NCBI GenBank assembly: GCA_030847615.1
Contig: JAUMIR010000001.1
Coordinates: forward strand, 34,578,501 to 34,642,500
Direction: 5' to 3'
DNA length: 64,000 nt
Origin: Gambelia wislizenii
Taxonomy: Eukaryota > Chordata > Lepidosauria > Squamata > Crotaphytidae
Shown here piece after piece: positions 1-10,437 of the stretch. The translations under genes were made by a program, and so were the position numbers. Positions within the stretch are counted from its first letter, which is position 1. Each line of letters begins with the position of its first letter. The notes beneath the pieces are model-generated. The model made no database searches. It worked only from the letters and a program-made list of their open reading frames with translations, and was not told the DNA's origin.

Positions 1-472
1 ACATTTTTTCAGATTGATGCATTAATGGATTCATCTCTGTGTGTGTCTTTCTCTTTCCCTCTGACTTTTAGAGTGTTTTGCATGTTTCAAATTTATTCAA
101 GTTGCCAGTCGCCACTAGTGGCTTTCATGTTTGTGGGGTGACGAATCCGACTTGGATTTTCCCCTGAACTTTCAGTGTGAAACCAGATTTCTGACCCCTA
201 TTCTCAGACTGGATTCAGCACCTTGGAATAGTTCCTTTAGAATTTAGACTAAACCCCAGAGTGGATTAACCACCCCACAATATGAAAATTGCCAGCTACC
301 ATTGTGTGTTGTTAAACATTTTTAAAAAAAAAAACTTTTGGCAGAATGCATCACAAACCCAGAAATTATTTCCAGTTCTAAATTCCATGAGTTTATGTTT
401 CCTTTCCAAGATAAACCAACTGGGATTGAAAACAAAGTTGAAAGCAGAAAGAAGAGTCACTATATACATATT
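1..472. other. Unassigned flank
   Basis: No recognisable repeat or exon. It is ordinary AT-leaning sequence with a short A-run near 320-335. The two small open frames here run into the neighbouring L1 and have no protein resemblance I recognise. Confidence 0.5.
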
Positions 473-487
473 CAGAAAGGTAATTTC
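473..487. repeat. Target-site duplication, left copy (L1 at 488-3775)
   Basis: The 15 bases CAGAAAGGTAATTTC occur here and again at 3776-3790, exactly flanking the L1. Read on the L1 sense strand, the 5' junction is TAT|GAAA, so the inferred endonuclease nick is TTTC/ATA, a mild variant of the usual L1 TTTT/AA site. Confidence 0.93.
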
Positions 488-1183
488 TTTTTTTTTTCAT
501 GTTTAATTATTTATTTGTTCATTATTTGTTCATTATTGTACAGATCTTCACCTTCTAGTAAATATACAAACTAACATACATTTTAACTTCATAACACACA
601 TCGCTGATACATTTGATGACAAGAGACAGATATTTGAAAATATCAATCTTGAAGATTTCCCTCACATTGTCTTTTCTACACCTCCGTTAATTCCTTTCTG
701 TCTTTTACTTCCGCTCCTCCCTCTTTCTTTCCCTTTTACACTCTCTTACTGCCTCTCTCTGCTTCACTCCTTCTTCTCATTCTTATCTCTTCCAAACACT
801 TTCTCATACCTTCTAATCACTTACATTTCTCTCTCTCTTAATTCACGCCTAAACTTCCTCTTTTGGTTCGTCTCTGGGTTAATCATTTATTATTTGAATA
901 TTTCTCCACGTTACCTCAATTATCTCTAAAGTCTGATTCTTCTCCTATTTCAGTTATTACTTCCATAAACTACCCATTATAACATACATATCAATTCCAA
1001 TGTAAATGTCAGTACAAGTATAGGTAGCTTTAAATATATTGTTTTCCGCTTTATTATTAATCAAAGATGTGTTTTGCTTCCATTCTACGATATCGTTCCT
1101 TCTATACTATTAATTCTCCTACTATCTCCCTTATATCTAGTAGAAGCTTCTCTCCCCATCCCTCCTTAAGTTTTATTTCTTGT
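488..1183 (-). other. L1 3' UTR with polypurine tract and poly(A)
   Basis: This segment lies downstream of the ORF2 stop on the minus strand. The plus strand at about 660-850 is almost all pyrimidine, so the L1 RNA carries a long polypurine tract here, a typical feature of L1 3' UTRs. The element ends in an A-run (T-run at 488-497). Confidence 0.8.
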
Positions 1184-3688
1184 TTACCAAAGTTTTTCGT
1201 CTAAATTCCATGTCTTTTTCCAGAATTCTTGTACAGGTTTCCATTCCTCTATAATTTTATCATAATTTTTCTTCCTTAGGAAGCCGGTTAGTTTATCGCT
1301 TTCCCACATTTCTCTAATTTTTAGCAACCAGTCTGTTACTTGTGGGATTTCCTTACTTCTCCATCTTCTAGCAATGACTAATCTCGCTGCGGTTACCAAA
1401 TATAATATTATTCTCCAGTGTTGTTTTGTGATTGTTTTTTCAATTGGTGTTAATATATTTAGCAGGTACAGTTTGGGGCTCATCTCGTATTGGGTTCCAA
1501 GTAGTTCTTGCATTCTCTTATGAATTTTTGTCCAAAATCTTTTTATCTTCGGGCAAGACCACCACATGTGGTAAAGAGACCCCACCTCTTTTTCACATCT
1601 CCAACAGTTATTTTCTTTGATCTTATAAATTTTGCTGATTTTTGCGGGAGTCATGTACCATCGATTTACAATCTTAAAGTGATTTTCCTTCAGTGCGAGG
1701 CACGCTGTGAACGCATTTGTATTTTCCCAGGCTTTCTTCCATTCATCATATGTTATAATGTTTCCTGTATCTGTTGCCCATTTAATCATAGCTTCTGACA
1801 CTGCCTCTTTTTCCATTTCCCTTTCTAGATACAAGTTATATAGTTTTTTTATTTGTCCTCTCTCGCTTTGCCATAGTATCTTATCTAATTCATTCTCTGA
1901 CATTTCAAATCCATATTTTTTGTTGTCTTCTATAAATTTGTTTTGGAGTTGAAGGAACTTGAACCAATTCATGTGTAATCCTATTAAATCCAATTCTTCT
2001 CGCGTTTTCAATTTTGTACCTTTCCCGTCTTCCCATTCTTTTAGATCAAGTAGGTCTTTATATCTAAGCCATATCTTCGTTGTTTCCCATCTGCCTAATA
2101 AGGCTTCATGCGGAGAAGTCCAAATAGGGATTTTATTGTAAAATTTTTCTTCCAATTTTTTCCAAATTCTCAACAATGCCTTTCGTATTATGTGATTTTC
2201 AAAATCTCTGTTGACTTTTACTTTTCCGTAAATCAGGTACGCGTGCCAGCCATATCTTAAAGCGTGGCCTTCCAGTGTTAAAAGCTGGTCACAATTTAGT
2301 TTTATCCAATCTGTCAGCCAAGATGTTCCGCAAGCTAAATAGTACAGATACAGGTTTGGCAACCCAGTACCACCCGCCTTCTTATTTGCAGTCAAGATCT
2401 GGCGCTTGATCCGAGGTTTCCTCCCACCCCAGATAAATTTGCTTAGGTCAAAGGTCCATTGTTGGATTACCTTGTCGTTTGAGAGAATGGGAAGATTTTG
2501 AAATAAAAATAAGAGTCTCGGTAGAATGTTCATTTTTATAGAATTTATTCTTCCTAGTAGTGACAGGTTTAATTTTTCCCATCTTTGTAAATCTTTCTTA
2601 ATCTCAAGCCATAGTTTTCCGTAATTATTTTCAAAAAGATCAATGTTCCTTTTGCCCAACCATATTCCTAGATATTTTACCTTCTTCATTATTTTACATC
2701 CTGACTTATGTTGTAGTACTTCATCTTCTTCTCTTGACATATTTTTAGTTATCATTACTGTCTTTTCTTTGTTTAGTTTAAAACCAGAAAATTCTCCAAA
2801 TTTCTTTAATGTTTCCATTAAATTCGAAATGTTTTCCACCGGATTTTCTAATATCACCGCTAAATCATCCGCAAATGCCTTAATTTTATATGTATAATTT
2901 TTGATTTTGAGACCTGGGATCTTTTCTTCTTTCCTTATTTTGTTAATTAGAGTTTCAAGGGCTAAGATGAATAATAGCGGCGATAGTGGACAACCTTGGC
3001 GAGTCCCTTTCTCAATATTAAAAAATTTGGATCTTTGTCCATTTACCACAATTCTGGCTTTTTGGGTTTTATAGATTTCTTTTATATTACTGATAAATTT
3101 GTCCCCAAAGTTAAATTCCTCTAATGTTTTCAGAATGAAGCTCCAATTGACATTATCAAAGGCCTTTTCTGCGTCTATAAAGATCATGGCCGCTTTCTTA
3201 TCATTTGTCCGTTCATAGTATTCAATCACGTCAATCATGGTTCTAATATTTGAGGACATTTGTCTGCCTTTGATAAAACCTGTTTGGTCATCCAATATTA
3301 TTTCCTTAATAATCGTATTTAGTCTATTCACCAGCAGTGATGTGAAAATTTTGTAGTCGGTATTAAGTAATGATATAGGCCTATAGTTCGCTACGTTAGT
3401 TGTTTCCTTTCCTTCTTTCGGGATCATAATTATGTCCGCTACCTGCCAGGAGTGTGGGATTCCTTCCTCTTTTATTTTGTTCATCACTCGGAGCAACGGT
3501 GTTGTCAGTCCCTCCCGGAATTTTTTATAAAATTCTGTGAGGGCGATCTGGCTGTGACATCTGTCACCCCATTGATCGCCAGGGTTGATTCGGCTGATCT
3601 GGCTGGCTAGGTGGGTGTCCCCTTCCTCCCTCACCGCTCCATGTGCGTCCCTCCCGAAGCTGCGCGCTCGGTGGAAGAGGACAACCAT
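1184..3688 (-). pseudogene. L1 ORF2 fragment, reverse transcriptase plus C-terminal domain (834-codon open frame)
   Basis: The ORF2 protein of L1 nicks target DNA and copies L1 RNA in place. This copy keeps most of the reverse transcriptase and the C-terminal region. Visible motifs: IDAEKAFD (residues 171-178, RT motif A), GTRQGCPLSPLLF (228-240), the catalytic FADD (272-275), and a C-terminal Cys/His knuckle of the form CWRC...HMWWSC about 130 residues from the end. L1 homology starts near residue 51 (TEFYKKF). Residues 1-50 come from the foreign-looking 5' segment and are not part of a normal ORF2, so the ATG at 3688 is fortuitous. The endonuclease domain is absent and the product could not retrotranspose by itself. 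There are no frameshifts or stops in the RT/C-terminal part. Confidence 0.92.
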
Positions 3689-3775
3689 CCCAGATAGAAG
3701 GAGTGTACCGTTCTTCGGTCAAGGGTATACGATAGCTGCGCTCCCCTGCTAGAACCTCCAAACAAGCTCAAGGTC
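3537..3775 (-). other. Atypical 5' segment of the L1 insertion
   Basis: About 239 bp, clearly GC-richer than the rest of the L1, joined directly to the middle of the RT region at about 3537. It lies inside the TSDs, so it entered with the L1. Possible origins are the L1 5' UTR fused to ORF2 by an internal deletion or RNA splicing, or a template switch onto another RNA. I lean towards 5' UTR because of its base composition and terminal position, but I cannot confirm this by eye. Confidence 0.6.
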
Positions 3776-3790
3776 CAGAAAGGTAATTTC
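3776..3790. repeat. Target-site duplication, right copy (L1 at 488-3775)
   Basis: Identical to 473-487 over all 15 bases, CAGAAAGGTAATTTC. It marks the 5' edge of the minus-strand L1. Confidence 0.93.
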
Positions 3791-4125
3791 ATACATAGAG
3801 GTACTAAACCTCTGATGCCACCAGAGAAGGATCTTAGTGGCTTCAGGCAAGTGTTTAGGTGGCCCAAATAGCCCACACGTGGCATTTTTTTCTGGTGGAG
3901 AACAAACCAAGGGTCCATCTTTCTTGTAAATCAGTGCAATAATGAGTCGGGCACTGATGGGCAGTGAGTCACCTTTCCATAGTAGCCAGGCCATCAAGTG
4001 GCACCAGTTGTTGAAGTACAAACTCCAATATTCACTTCATCCACCACAGCAGCAAATAGTAAACCTGTACAAGGAATCTACTCTGGCCAGATCTGGGGGG
4101 ACACACTTCATTTGCTGCTGCTGCT
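3791..4125. other. Unassigned stretch
   Basis: No repeat family or exon recognised. It continues the pre-insertion sequence interrupted by the L1. Confidence 0.4.
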
Positions 4126-4560
4126 ATCATCATCATCATCATCATCCATTTGTATCCCACCTTTTCTCCAACAATTGGACTCAAGGCACCTTACAAATCA
4201 TTAAAATCAATACAGATCAAATACAAACACCTGTGTGTGTGTGTGTTAAAAACAATTAATCTGTAGAGTTACATCCATTTAAAAATCATTAAAAGACACA
4301 TGTTTTTAAAATCAGGAAGATGACACATCCTTAAAAGTCCATGCCAGTCAATTCCTAAAAGCTGGGTGGAAAAGGAAAAGTTTCACTTGCTGGCAAAAGG
4401 AGAACAAGGAAGAAGCCTTCTTAGCCTCCCAAAAGAGGGAGTTCCAAAATCTGGGAACAGCCACCAAGAAAGCCTTCTCCTTTGTTCCCACCAACCAGAC
4501 CTGAGAAGGTAATGAGGCACAGTGAATTACCTATCCTGAAAACCTGCTGTAGAGCTTCCT
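4126..4560 (-). mobile_element. L2-like LINE 3' end with (ATC)n tail
   Basis: On the minus strand this runs from a decayed C-terminal coding stretch (about 4380-4510, resembling the RLWNSLP-type L2/CR1-group C-terminus) into a 3' UTR whose end reads as GTAAGGTGCCTTGAGTCC then GAGAAAAGGTGGGATACAAA. It finishes in a (GAT)n microsatellite, seen as (ATC)n at 4126-4146 on the plus strand. The same 3' end recurs at about 6912, 19185, 57127 and 58097. The clade (L2 versus another CR1-group LINE) was judged by eye. Confidence 0.7.
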
Positions 4561-4650
4561 AGATCTAGTTCACACTTCCGAGACTGTCCTTAGGGCAAGT
4601 GTCTTCAGACAGCTGTGGATGTGTCCGGCCTCAGGAATAAATTCACTATA

Positions 4651-5060
4651 CAGGTCAACCCCCATATCCATGGGAGATATGTTCCAAGATCCCCCATGGA
4701 TACCTGAAAATGTGGATAATAGGGAACCCTATTATTTTCAATGAGATGAATCCTGGAAGTTGACCATAGAATCATACTGGAGAACCTAGAAATGCCTAGA
4801 GAGAACATTTTTTTTTGGACATAGATAAATGAAATTGTGGATACCGAATCCATGGTTTGTCCTCCATATCCACAGATTCCACCATCCATGGCTTGAAAAT
4901 ATTCCAAAAAAATACAATAAATAAATAAGCAAACCTTATTTTTGCCATTTTATATAAGGGACACCATTTTACTATGCCATTGTATATAATGAGACTTGAG
5001 CATCCATAGATTTTGGAATCCACAGGGGGTCCTGGAACCAAACCCCAGTGGATATCAAGT
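4651..5060 (+). mobile_element. Tc1/mariner (Tigger-like) non-autonomous DNA transposon
   Basis: It begins with CAGGTCAACCCCCATATCC directly after a TA dinucleotide and carries the core GGTCCTGGAACCAAACCCCA near its right end. The family recurs at 24698, 31530, 42040 and around 54887. The copy at 31530 is complete and has TA on both sides, which is the Tc1/mariner signature. In this copy the right terminal inverted repeat is degraded. There is no transposase frame. Confidence 0.75.
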
Positions 5061-5940
5061 ATTATAAAAGTATGAAAAACAAGGACTGTGTGCAGAGCTT
5101 AAAATGTGTGCAGAGCTTAAAATGTTTTAGAGGTGTGTGTGTGTGTGTGGTGGGGAGTGTACTAGCAATACATGCAGTTTTAAACATGTACACCTTTGAA
5201 GAAAACATCTTTAAAAGGAATGGATTCCATCATGTTTACAAACTGACAAATGTGGGAATTAGACATGGATGGACCAGACATGGAGATGGGAAAGGAAGAA
5301 GTTCAAAAAAGCAGATTTTATAGGTGCCTTTCAATCCCCTGAAGGAAGAGCAAGATGACTTTCCCACTTCTTTCTCTTCATCTTCTTACACAGAACACTT
5401 CCTTTACATGCAAGATAACACAGCAGCTTGGGAAGTTATTAAGTGTACAGATGTCAGTCTAAGCTTTTTACATGTCAGCAGCCTGAATTCATTTACATTT
5501 ATTTTCCTATTGTTTTATATCTCTTTATGACAATGTACCGCATAATACAGTTTCAATCTTTAATGTACAACTAATTCTCTACCATTAATTTGTCAACATG
5601 ATTACTGGATATGCCACAAGTAGATCAGGATGACTTGAAATATGTACAAGACATTCCTCATTTTCTCTCAAGGAGGATGAAGTGACAAAGCTTGGGAGAG
5701 GAAATTTGTTTTTCTGCCTTGGGACTGTCTATAATTTTATGAAAACGACAATTTGATTGTGATTCCACAAACGAAAGAATTCTCAACCCCAGACTGAAAT
5801 AAAAATAAACCATCCATCTAATATATTAATTACCTAACTTAGAGAGTCCCAACAGAAATGTGAGTTGCAAAACAATCTCAAAGAGAAGAAGAAAAAGTGG
5901 CATCATACTTGACTGCAACAACTGTAATACAAACCTCTCC
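5061..5940. other. Unassigned stretch with short (GT)n
   Basis: No family recognised apart from a short (GT)n at about 5133-5148 and a local tandem duplication of GTGTGCAGAGCTTAAAATGT at about 5088-5124. Confidence 0.4.
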
Positions 5941-5944
5941 TAGG

Positions 5945-6060
5945 CTAGGAGTGGGGAACATTTGGTCCTCCAGATGTTTTGGATTTCAAGTCCCAGAATC
6001 ACCAGCCAACATGGACAGTGGTCAGGGATTGCTGAAGATGTGGTCAAATCCAAATCAAGG
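5945..6060. mobile_element. hAT-type MITE fragment
   Basis: It contains GTCCTCCAGATGTTTTGGAT followed by CAAGTCCCAGAATCACCAGC. This is the arm of the same family as the better-preserved copy at 56876-57011. Only one arm is clear and no TSD is visible. Confidence 0.55.
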
Positions 6061-6224
6061 ACCCAAACCTCTGTATTCTTGTCTAGGCCAACCGTTTTAA
6101 TTGCACATGCAACTGTTGTAGTCCTTTCCATACTTTGTTTTAAGCAGAGTCTCTCACAGATATAAGCCATCTGTCACTAATTAGGGCTTAAATTTCTAAA
6201 CATAAAGCAAGTCTTGAGGCATCA

Positions 6225-6284
6225 TTGTTTTCCAGCAGAATGATGATTATCCCAATTTTATAGATGGGGAAGCAAGACTAAGAA
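6225..6284 (+). repeat. Possible MIR SINE remnant
   Basis: The stretch ATTATCCCAATTTTATAGAT followed by GGGGAAGCAAGACTAAG resembles the conserved 3' side of the amniote-wide MIR SINE. It is too short and diverged for a firm call. Confidence 0.35.
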
Positions 6285-6656
6285 GTACCCTGGAAAAAAG
6301 ATGGTTAAGGGGTGATATGATAGCCCTGTTTAAGTATTTGAAGGGGTGTCACATTGAGGATGGAGCAGGATTGTTTTCTGCTGCTCCAGAGACTGGAACA
6401 CGGAGCAATGGATGCAAGCTCCAGGAACAGAGATTCCACCTCAACATTAGGAGGAACTTTTGACAGTAAGAGCTGTTCGGCAGTGGAACGCACTCCCTCG
6501 GAGCGTGGTGGGGTCTCCTTCCTTGGAGGTCTTTAAACAGAGGCTAGATGGCCATCTGTTGGGGATGCTTTGATCAAGATTTCCTGCATGGCAGGGGGTT
6601 GGACTGGATGGCCCTCGTGGTCTCTTCCAACTCTGCAATTCTATGATTCTATGATA
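6285..6656 (+). mobile_element. CR1 LINE 3' end
   Basis: The element covers the last part of the CR1 ORF2 (the frame encoding LRGDMIALFKYLKG-like residues) and the short 3' UTR. It ends in repeated ATTCTATG octamers, the hallmark of CR1 termini. It is 5' truncated, as most CR1 copies are, and shows no TSD. The core GGACTGGATGGCCCTCGTGG is shared with eight or more other copies in the window. Confidence 0.9.
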
Positions 6657-6911
6657 ATCTGCAAGACACACCAACTTTTAATCATATCACCAATTTTCCT
6701 GTGCAAACTTTTTTCTTCTGGCTTATCCAAAGTATTAATGGCCACAGATTTGGCCATTACACAATTGACATGGACTCTTTTTGGCCAAAGTTGACAGCAA
6801 AGATCTCCCACTAAAGATCTCATTTTTCTACTCCCTGACCTTGCTGGACTGGAACATAGAAACTTTTATATTCTTTGTTTTGAATACAATAAAAACTAAG
6901 TCCTAAATCTA
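6657..6911. other. Unassigned stretch
   Basis: No repeat or exon recognised. Confidence 0.4.
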
Positions 6912-7045
6912 TTACCATTATCATTATCATTAATTATATTTATTTGTATCTTCCCTTCCTCCCAGAATTGCAACTCAAGGCAGCTTACCATTTTAAAGAG
7001 CAATACAGTTAAACACATATAAAAACTGAATATTAAAATAGAATT
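6912..7045 (-). mobile_element. L2-like LINE 3' end fragment
   Basis: Starting from a (TTA/TCA) tail, the stretch TTTATTTGTATCTTCCCTTC then CTCAAGGCAGCTTACCA matches the 3' end seen at 4126-4200 in the same orientation. It is only about 130 bp and has no coding part. Confidence 0.6.
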
Positions 7046-7121
7046 AAACTATGTGTTTGTTGTTAACTGCCGTCAAGTTAACTTGGACTTATGGTGACCT
7101 TATGAACAAGGGACCTCCAAG

Positions 7122-7760
7122 GGGTTGTCAGCGAAAATACGCTTCATGAAATACAAGGAGAATGCTATCGGTCTTAATAGGATTCTACTTCATGTCACCG
7201 TATTCGGAAGGAGGGGGGCCAAAAATGCCGTATACTCCACAGGAAAAGCCTTTGCAGCTTTCCCCAGAGTTTTTTAAAAAGAGCGGGGGGGGGGAACAAG
7301 TGATGTGAATTGATTTGCTTTCGCATATGAGCAGAATCTGAAAACTGATTGATTGGATGAGCACGGGGTGGTGGTGAGCTTGCTAACAATGCAAGCGCCT
7401 GGAATGGCCATGTTGGATTTTCACCTTAGCGGGTGATCACTAAGGTGATAAACGGGGTGTTGTGGGGTTTTCTAGCTTTTTTTTCTGTTAAGGGAAAATA
7501 TTGCTTTATCGCACATTGGAATTAGTGTTGCTTTTTTTAAAAAAATATTTGGCGGCAAGTAATTGAGGCAAGTAAAAAAGTGAGTAATTCAGTCGTGACT
7601 GCCATCTTGATTTGCAGGCATGCCCATTTGCACAGCAAACACGGATAGCTTCTCATGTCTGCAGTCTGTTAAAAAAAAACATTAAGACAAATAGCAGCAG
7701 CTGTGAATAGCCATTACTACAGAGCAATTCACTTCTTTCCCCCCTCATATAGATGAGGCC
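7122..7760. mobile_element. Non-autonomous DNA element inserted in Bov-B
   Basis: Bov-B sequence stops after GACCTCCAAG at 7121 and resumes at about 7761 with CAAGTCATGC, so this block is an insertion. Its left 250 bp is clearly homologous to 14290-14540: both start GGGG(C/T)TGTC and share GGTCTTAATAGG-like and GCCAAAAA(T/C) stretches and a short G-run. The flanks CCTCCAAG and GGCCCAAG could be a degraded 8-bp TSD, pointing to hAT, but this is not secure. There is no transposase. Confidence 0.6.
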
Positions 7761-9430
7761 CAAGTCATGCTATCACCAACAGACCTACTCAGGTCTTGCA
7801 GATTCAGGGATGTGGCTTCCTTGCTTGAGTCCATCCCTCTGGAAAACACTGTATTCCTACTGCCTTCTGTTATTGTCTTTTCCAGTGAGTCATATCTTCT
7901 CATGATATGGCCAAAGTATGACAGTCTCCATTTAGTCATCTTGGCTTCTAGGGAGAGTTCAGACTTGATCTGTTCTAGGACTCATTTATTTGTCTTTTTT
8001 AGTAGTCCACAGTATCCGTAGAACTCTTCTCCAGCACCACATTTCAGAGGCGTTTTCTTCCTATCTGCTTTCTTCAGTCTCCAGCTTTCACAACCATACA
8101 TTCCCAATAGAAATGGGAATATGATAACATGGACGATCCTAACTTTTCTATTCCATGATACTACGACTAAGCCAAAGCACAGAAAATCTTGAACTATTTC
8201 AATGTCTTCATCATTTCCTTTAAAGTTGTGTAAATCATCTGTGGTCATTATTTTTATTTTCTTATGTTCAAATGTAAACCTGCCTTTGAACTTTCCTCCT
8301 TGATTTTCTTCAATAATTGTTCTAAGTTTTTGCTATATTCTGCTAGTAATATGGTGTCATCTGCATTTCTTAAATTGTTGGTGTTCCTTCCTCCAACTTT
8401 CATGCCTCCTTCCTCCAAGTAATACTACTTTACGTATGAAATGTTCAGCATACAGGTTAAAAAGATAGGGTGATAAAATGTAGCCTTGCCTGACCCACTT
8501 GCCAATTGGAAATCATTTTGTTTCTCCATGATCTATCCTGAGGGTAGCCTCTTGTCTTGAGTACACATCGGGACAATCAAATGTTGTGGCATACCCATGA
8601 TCTAAACAATCAAAGGCTTTGCTATAATCTATAAAGCACAGGCTGATTTTATTGTGAAATTCTTTGGTGTGATCCATTATCCAACATATGTTTGCAATAT
8701 GATCTCTAGTGCCTCTTCCTTTCCTGAACCCAGTTTGGACATCTTGGGGACTAGAATCTATATTGAACATTTCCAGTCTGTGGGCCATTCTTTTGTTTTC
8801 TATTTATGGTGACAGATTTTCATTAGAAATAGAGTAGATTCTGCCTCTGTAGCTTAAAGCAGCTCTATTGGTGTGTCATCTGTTCCTGGTTATTTATTTA
8901 TCTCAAGTGCTCTGAATGTAGTTTCTACTTCACTTTCTAAAATTGTAGGTTCATCTTCAAATGGTTCTTCCTTTAATTAATCTGTCATTGTTTCATCATT
9001 TTTATATAGTTCTTCAGTGTATTATTTCCATCAGCTTTTTATTTGTACTTCACCATGTAATGTGCTCCCCTGTTGGTTGCAGAGAATCCCCACACTTGGT
9101 TTAAATTTCCCTTTGATTTCTCAGATCTTGTGGAAGAGATCTCTTTTTCTTCCTTTTTTGTTGTCATCTTCTATTTCTTTGCATTGATTATTATAGTAGT
9201 TCTCCCTATGCACAAGTCACTGAACAGTTGCATTCAGAGTTCCAACCCTATATATTTTATGTTTTTCTTTTGCTTCTCATCTGTCCTTAACTGAAGGAAT
9301 TTTCATCTGTCATCCATTGAGGCTCATCTTTCTTTTTGGCTGCAGATAGTGTCTTTTTGCATTCCTTCCTCACAATGTCCCTGGCTTCAGTCTTCAGTTC
9401 TTCTAGCTCCTGGTCAGTTAGGCCTTAGTA
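7761..9430 (-). pseudogene. Bov-B ORF2 reverse transcriptase and C-terminus (dead)
   Basis: The fragments read on the minus strand include GFRKGRGTRDHIANICWI followed by FIDYSKAFDCLDH (RT motif A) at 8513-8788, an ADDT-type catalytic motif C at about 8341-8380 in which the usual Tyr before ADD appears as Asn (reads NADDTILLAE), and the RTE C-terminal signatures MYGCESWRLKK (about 8090-8110) and YFGHIMRR near 7900-7930. Frame changes and stops separate these blocks, so no functional protein can be made. The residues and their order identify the RTE/Bov-B family. Confidence 0.85.
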
Positions 9431-9440
9431 CAGATTTATT

Positions 9441-9677
9441 GGAGAGCCAGTGTTTGTTGTGGTTTAAGTATAGGACTGCAACTCTGGAGACTAGTATCTG
9501 AATCCCTGCTTGGCCATGGAAACCCACTGGGTGACCTTGGGTAAGTCACACTCTCTCAACCTCAGAAGAAGGCAAAGGCAAACCCCCTCTGAAAAAACTT
9601 TGCCAAGAAAACCCTGTGATAGGTTTGCCTTAGGGTCGCCATAACTCAGAAACTACTTGAAGGCACACAACTACAAC
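9441..9677 (+). mobile_element. Sauria-type tRNA-derived SINE with Bov-B-like tail
   Basis: The tRNA-like head (GGAGAGCCAGTG...) is followed by the conserved middle GGGTGACCTTGGGTAAGTCA and the tail GCCTTAGGGTCGCCATAACT...ACTTGAAGGCACACAAC, which resembles the Bov-B 3' end. The element lies inside Bov-B sequence. The flanks CAGATTTATT (9431-9440) and CAGATTTTAT (9678-9687) look like an imperfect TSD. Sister copies are at 28966 and 37921. Confidence 0.88.
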
Positions 9678-9689
9678 CAGATTTTATAT

Positions 9690-10195
9690 TATCTTACATT
9701 ATAAATGCTACAGTGATGTTCTTCAGGTTGTATTTTGGTACGATGGTTGATATAGCTTTCTTCTTTAGTTCTACTCTCATGTTTGATATCAGCAGTTCAT
9801 AGTTTGTGCCACAAGAAGTCCTGTTTTGGTGTGTGGTCAATTTCTTCCCAGACTCCAACACAGAATCTTTCAATTTCTTCTTCTGTCTCTGTAGTTGGAG
9901 CATAAAGTTGGATTATGGTTATATTAATGGGCTTTCCCTGAATTCTTATCGATATGATTCAGTCAGACTTTGCATTATATCTTTTTACTGCTTTTGCTAC
10001 ATCTCTCCTCTCTATTAATGCCACCCCATTTCTTTTTATCAGATATGAATTGCTTCAGATCCATGTCCAGGATGGACAATTTGTGGCTGTCCATATACTA
10101 TAAGCCCTCATTCCCATTCATCCATGGTAGCATATTTCATGGTGAAGGTCTTAAATTCCCCATCCCCAAAGTACACCATTATTAGAAAGAATTAG
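9690..10195 (-). pseudogene. Bov-B ORF2 endonuclease-side fragment (dead)
   Basis: On the minus strand a stretch around 9840-9950 reads IRIQGKPINITIIQLYAPTT followed by ETEEEIE, a typical block of the RTE apurinic-type endonuclease domain. Stops follow on both sides. It continues the same Bov-B copy across the SINE insertion. Confidence 0.75.
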
Positions 10196-10437
10196 GCTTC
10201 TCTTTATGGGGAAACTCGATGAATTTTAGCTGCATGAATTATGATACAAACTCACCTGATCAGCAACTTCTGGAATAACATGCAGATCAGAGTATAATTT
10301 TGCTTTTCTGTCAGTTTTGTGTTGGTGATTATTTCAATTTAATAAATGGCATTGTTTTAAAAAGACCTACAATTTTCTAAAAAGACTCAAAGCATCTTAG
10401 AATATTAAAATACACAAATAGTGGAAACTAAGACCCA

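Larger units (their letters stand above)
488..3775 (-). mobile_element. L1 LINE insertion with perfect 15-bp TSD
   Basis: This is a non-LTR retrotransposon on the minus strand. Its poly(A) tail is the T-run at 488-497 on the plus strand, followed inward by a 3' UTR, the reverse-transcriptase half of ORF2 and a GC-richer 5' segment (3537-3775). The matching 15-bp duplications on both sides show that the whole 3.3 kb, including the odd 5' segment, arrived as one unit. A full L1 is about 6-7 kb, so ORF1, the endonuclease domain and the start of the RT are missing. The open reading frame is intact across more than 780 L1 codons, which suggests a fairly recent insertion. Confidence 0.93.
7057..10195 (-). 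mobile_element. Bov-B (RTE) LINE, decayed, interrupted twice
   Basis: A minus-strand Bov-B element. Its 3' end lies at 7057-7121 (GCCGTCAAGTTAACTTGGAC region), its ORF2 C-terminus and reverse transcriptase at about 7761-9430 and its endonuclease-side segment at about 9690-10195. It is broken by many stops and frameshifts. A DNA element (7122-7760) and a Sauria-type SINE (9441-9677) sit inside it, and Bov-B sequence resumes after each. Bov-B supplies the machinery thought to mobilise SINEs carrying a Bov-B-like tail, several of which occur in this window. Confidence 0.88.

Noticed and set aside
1184..3688. 834-codon open frame as a host gene
   Set aside because: The RT motifs and TSDs identify it as L1 ORF2. 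Its first ~50 residues come from the fused 5' segment.
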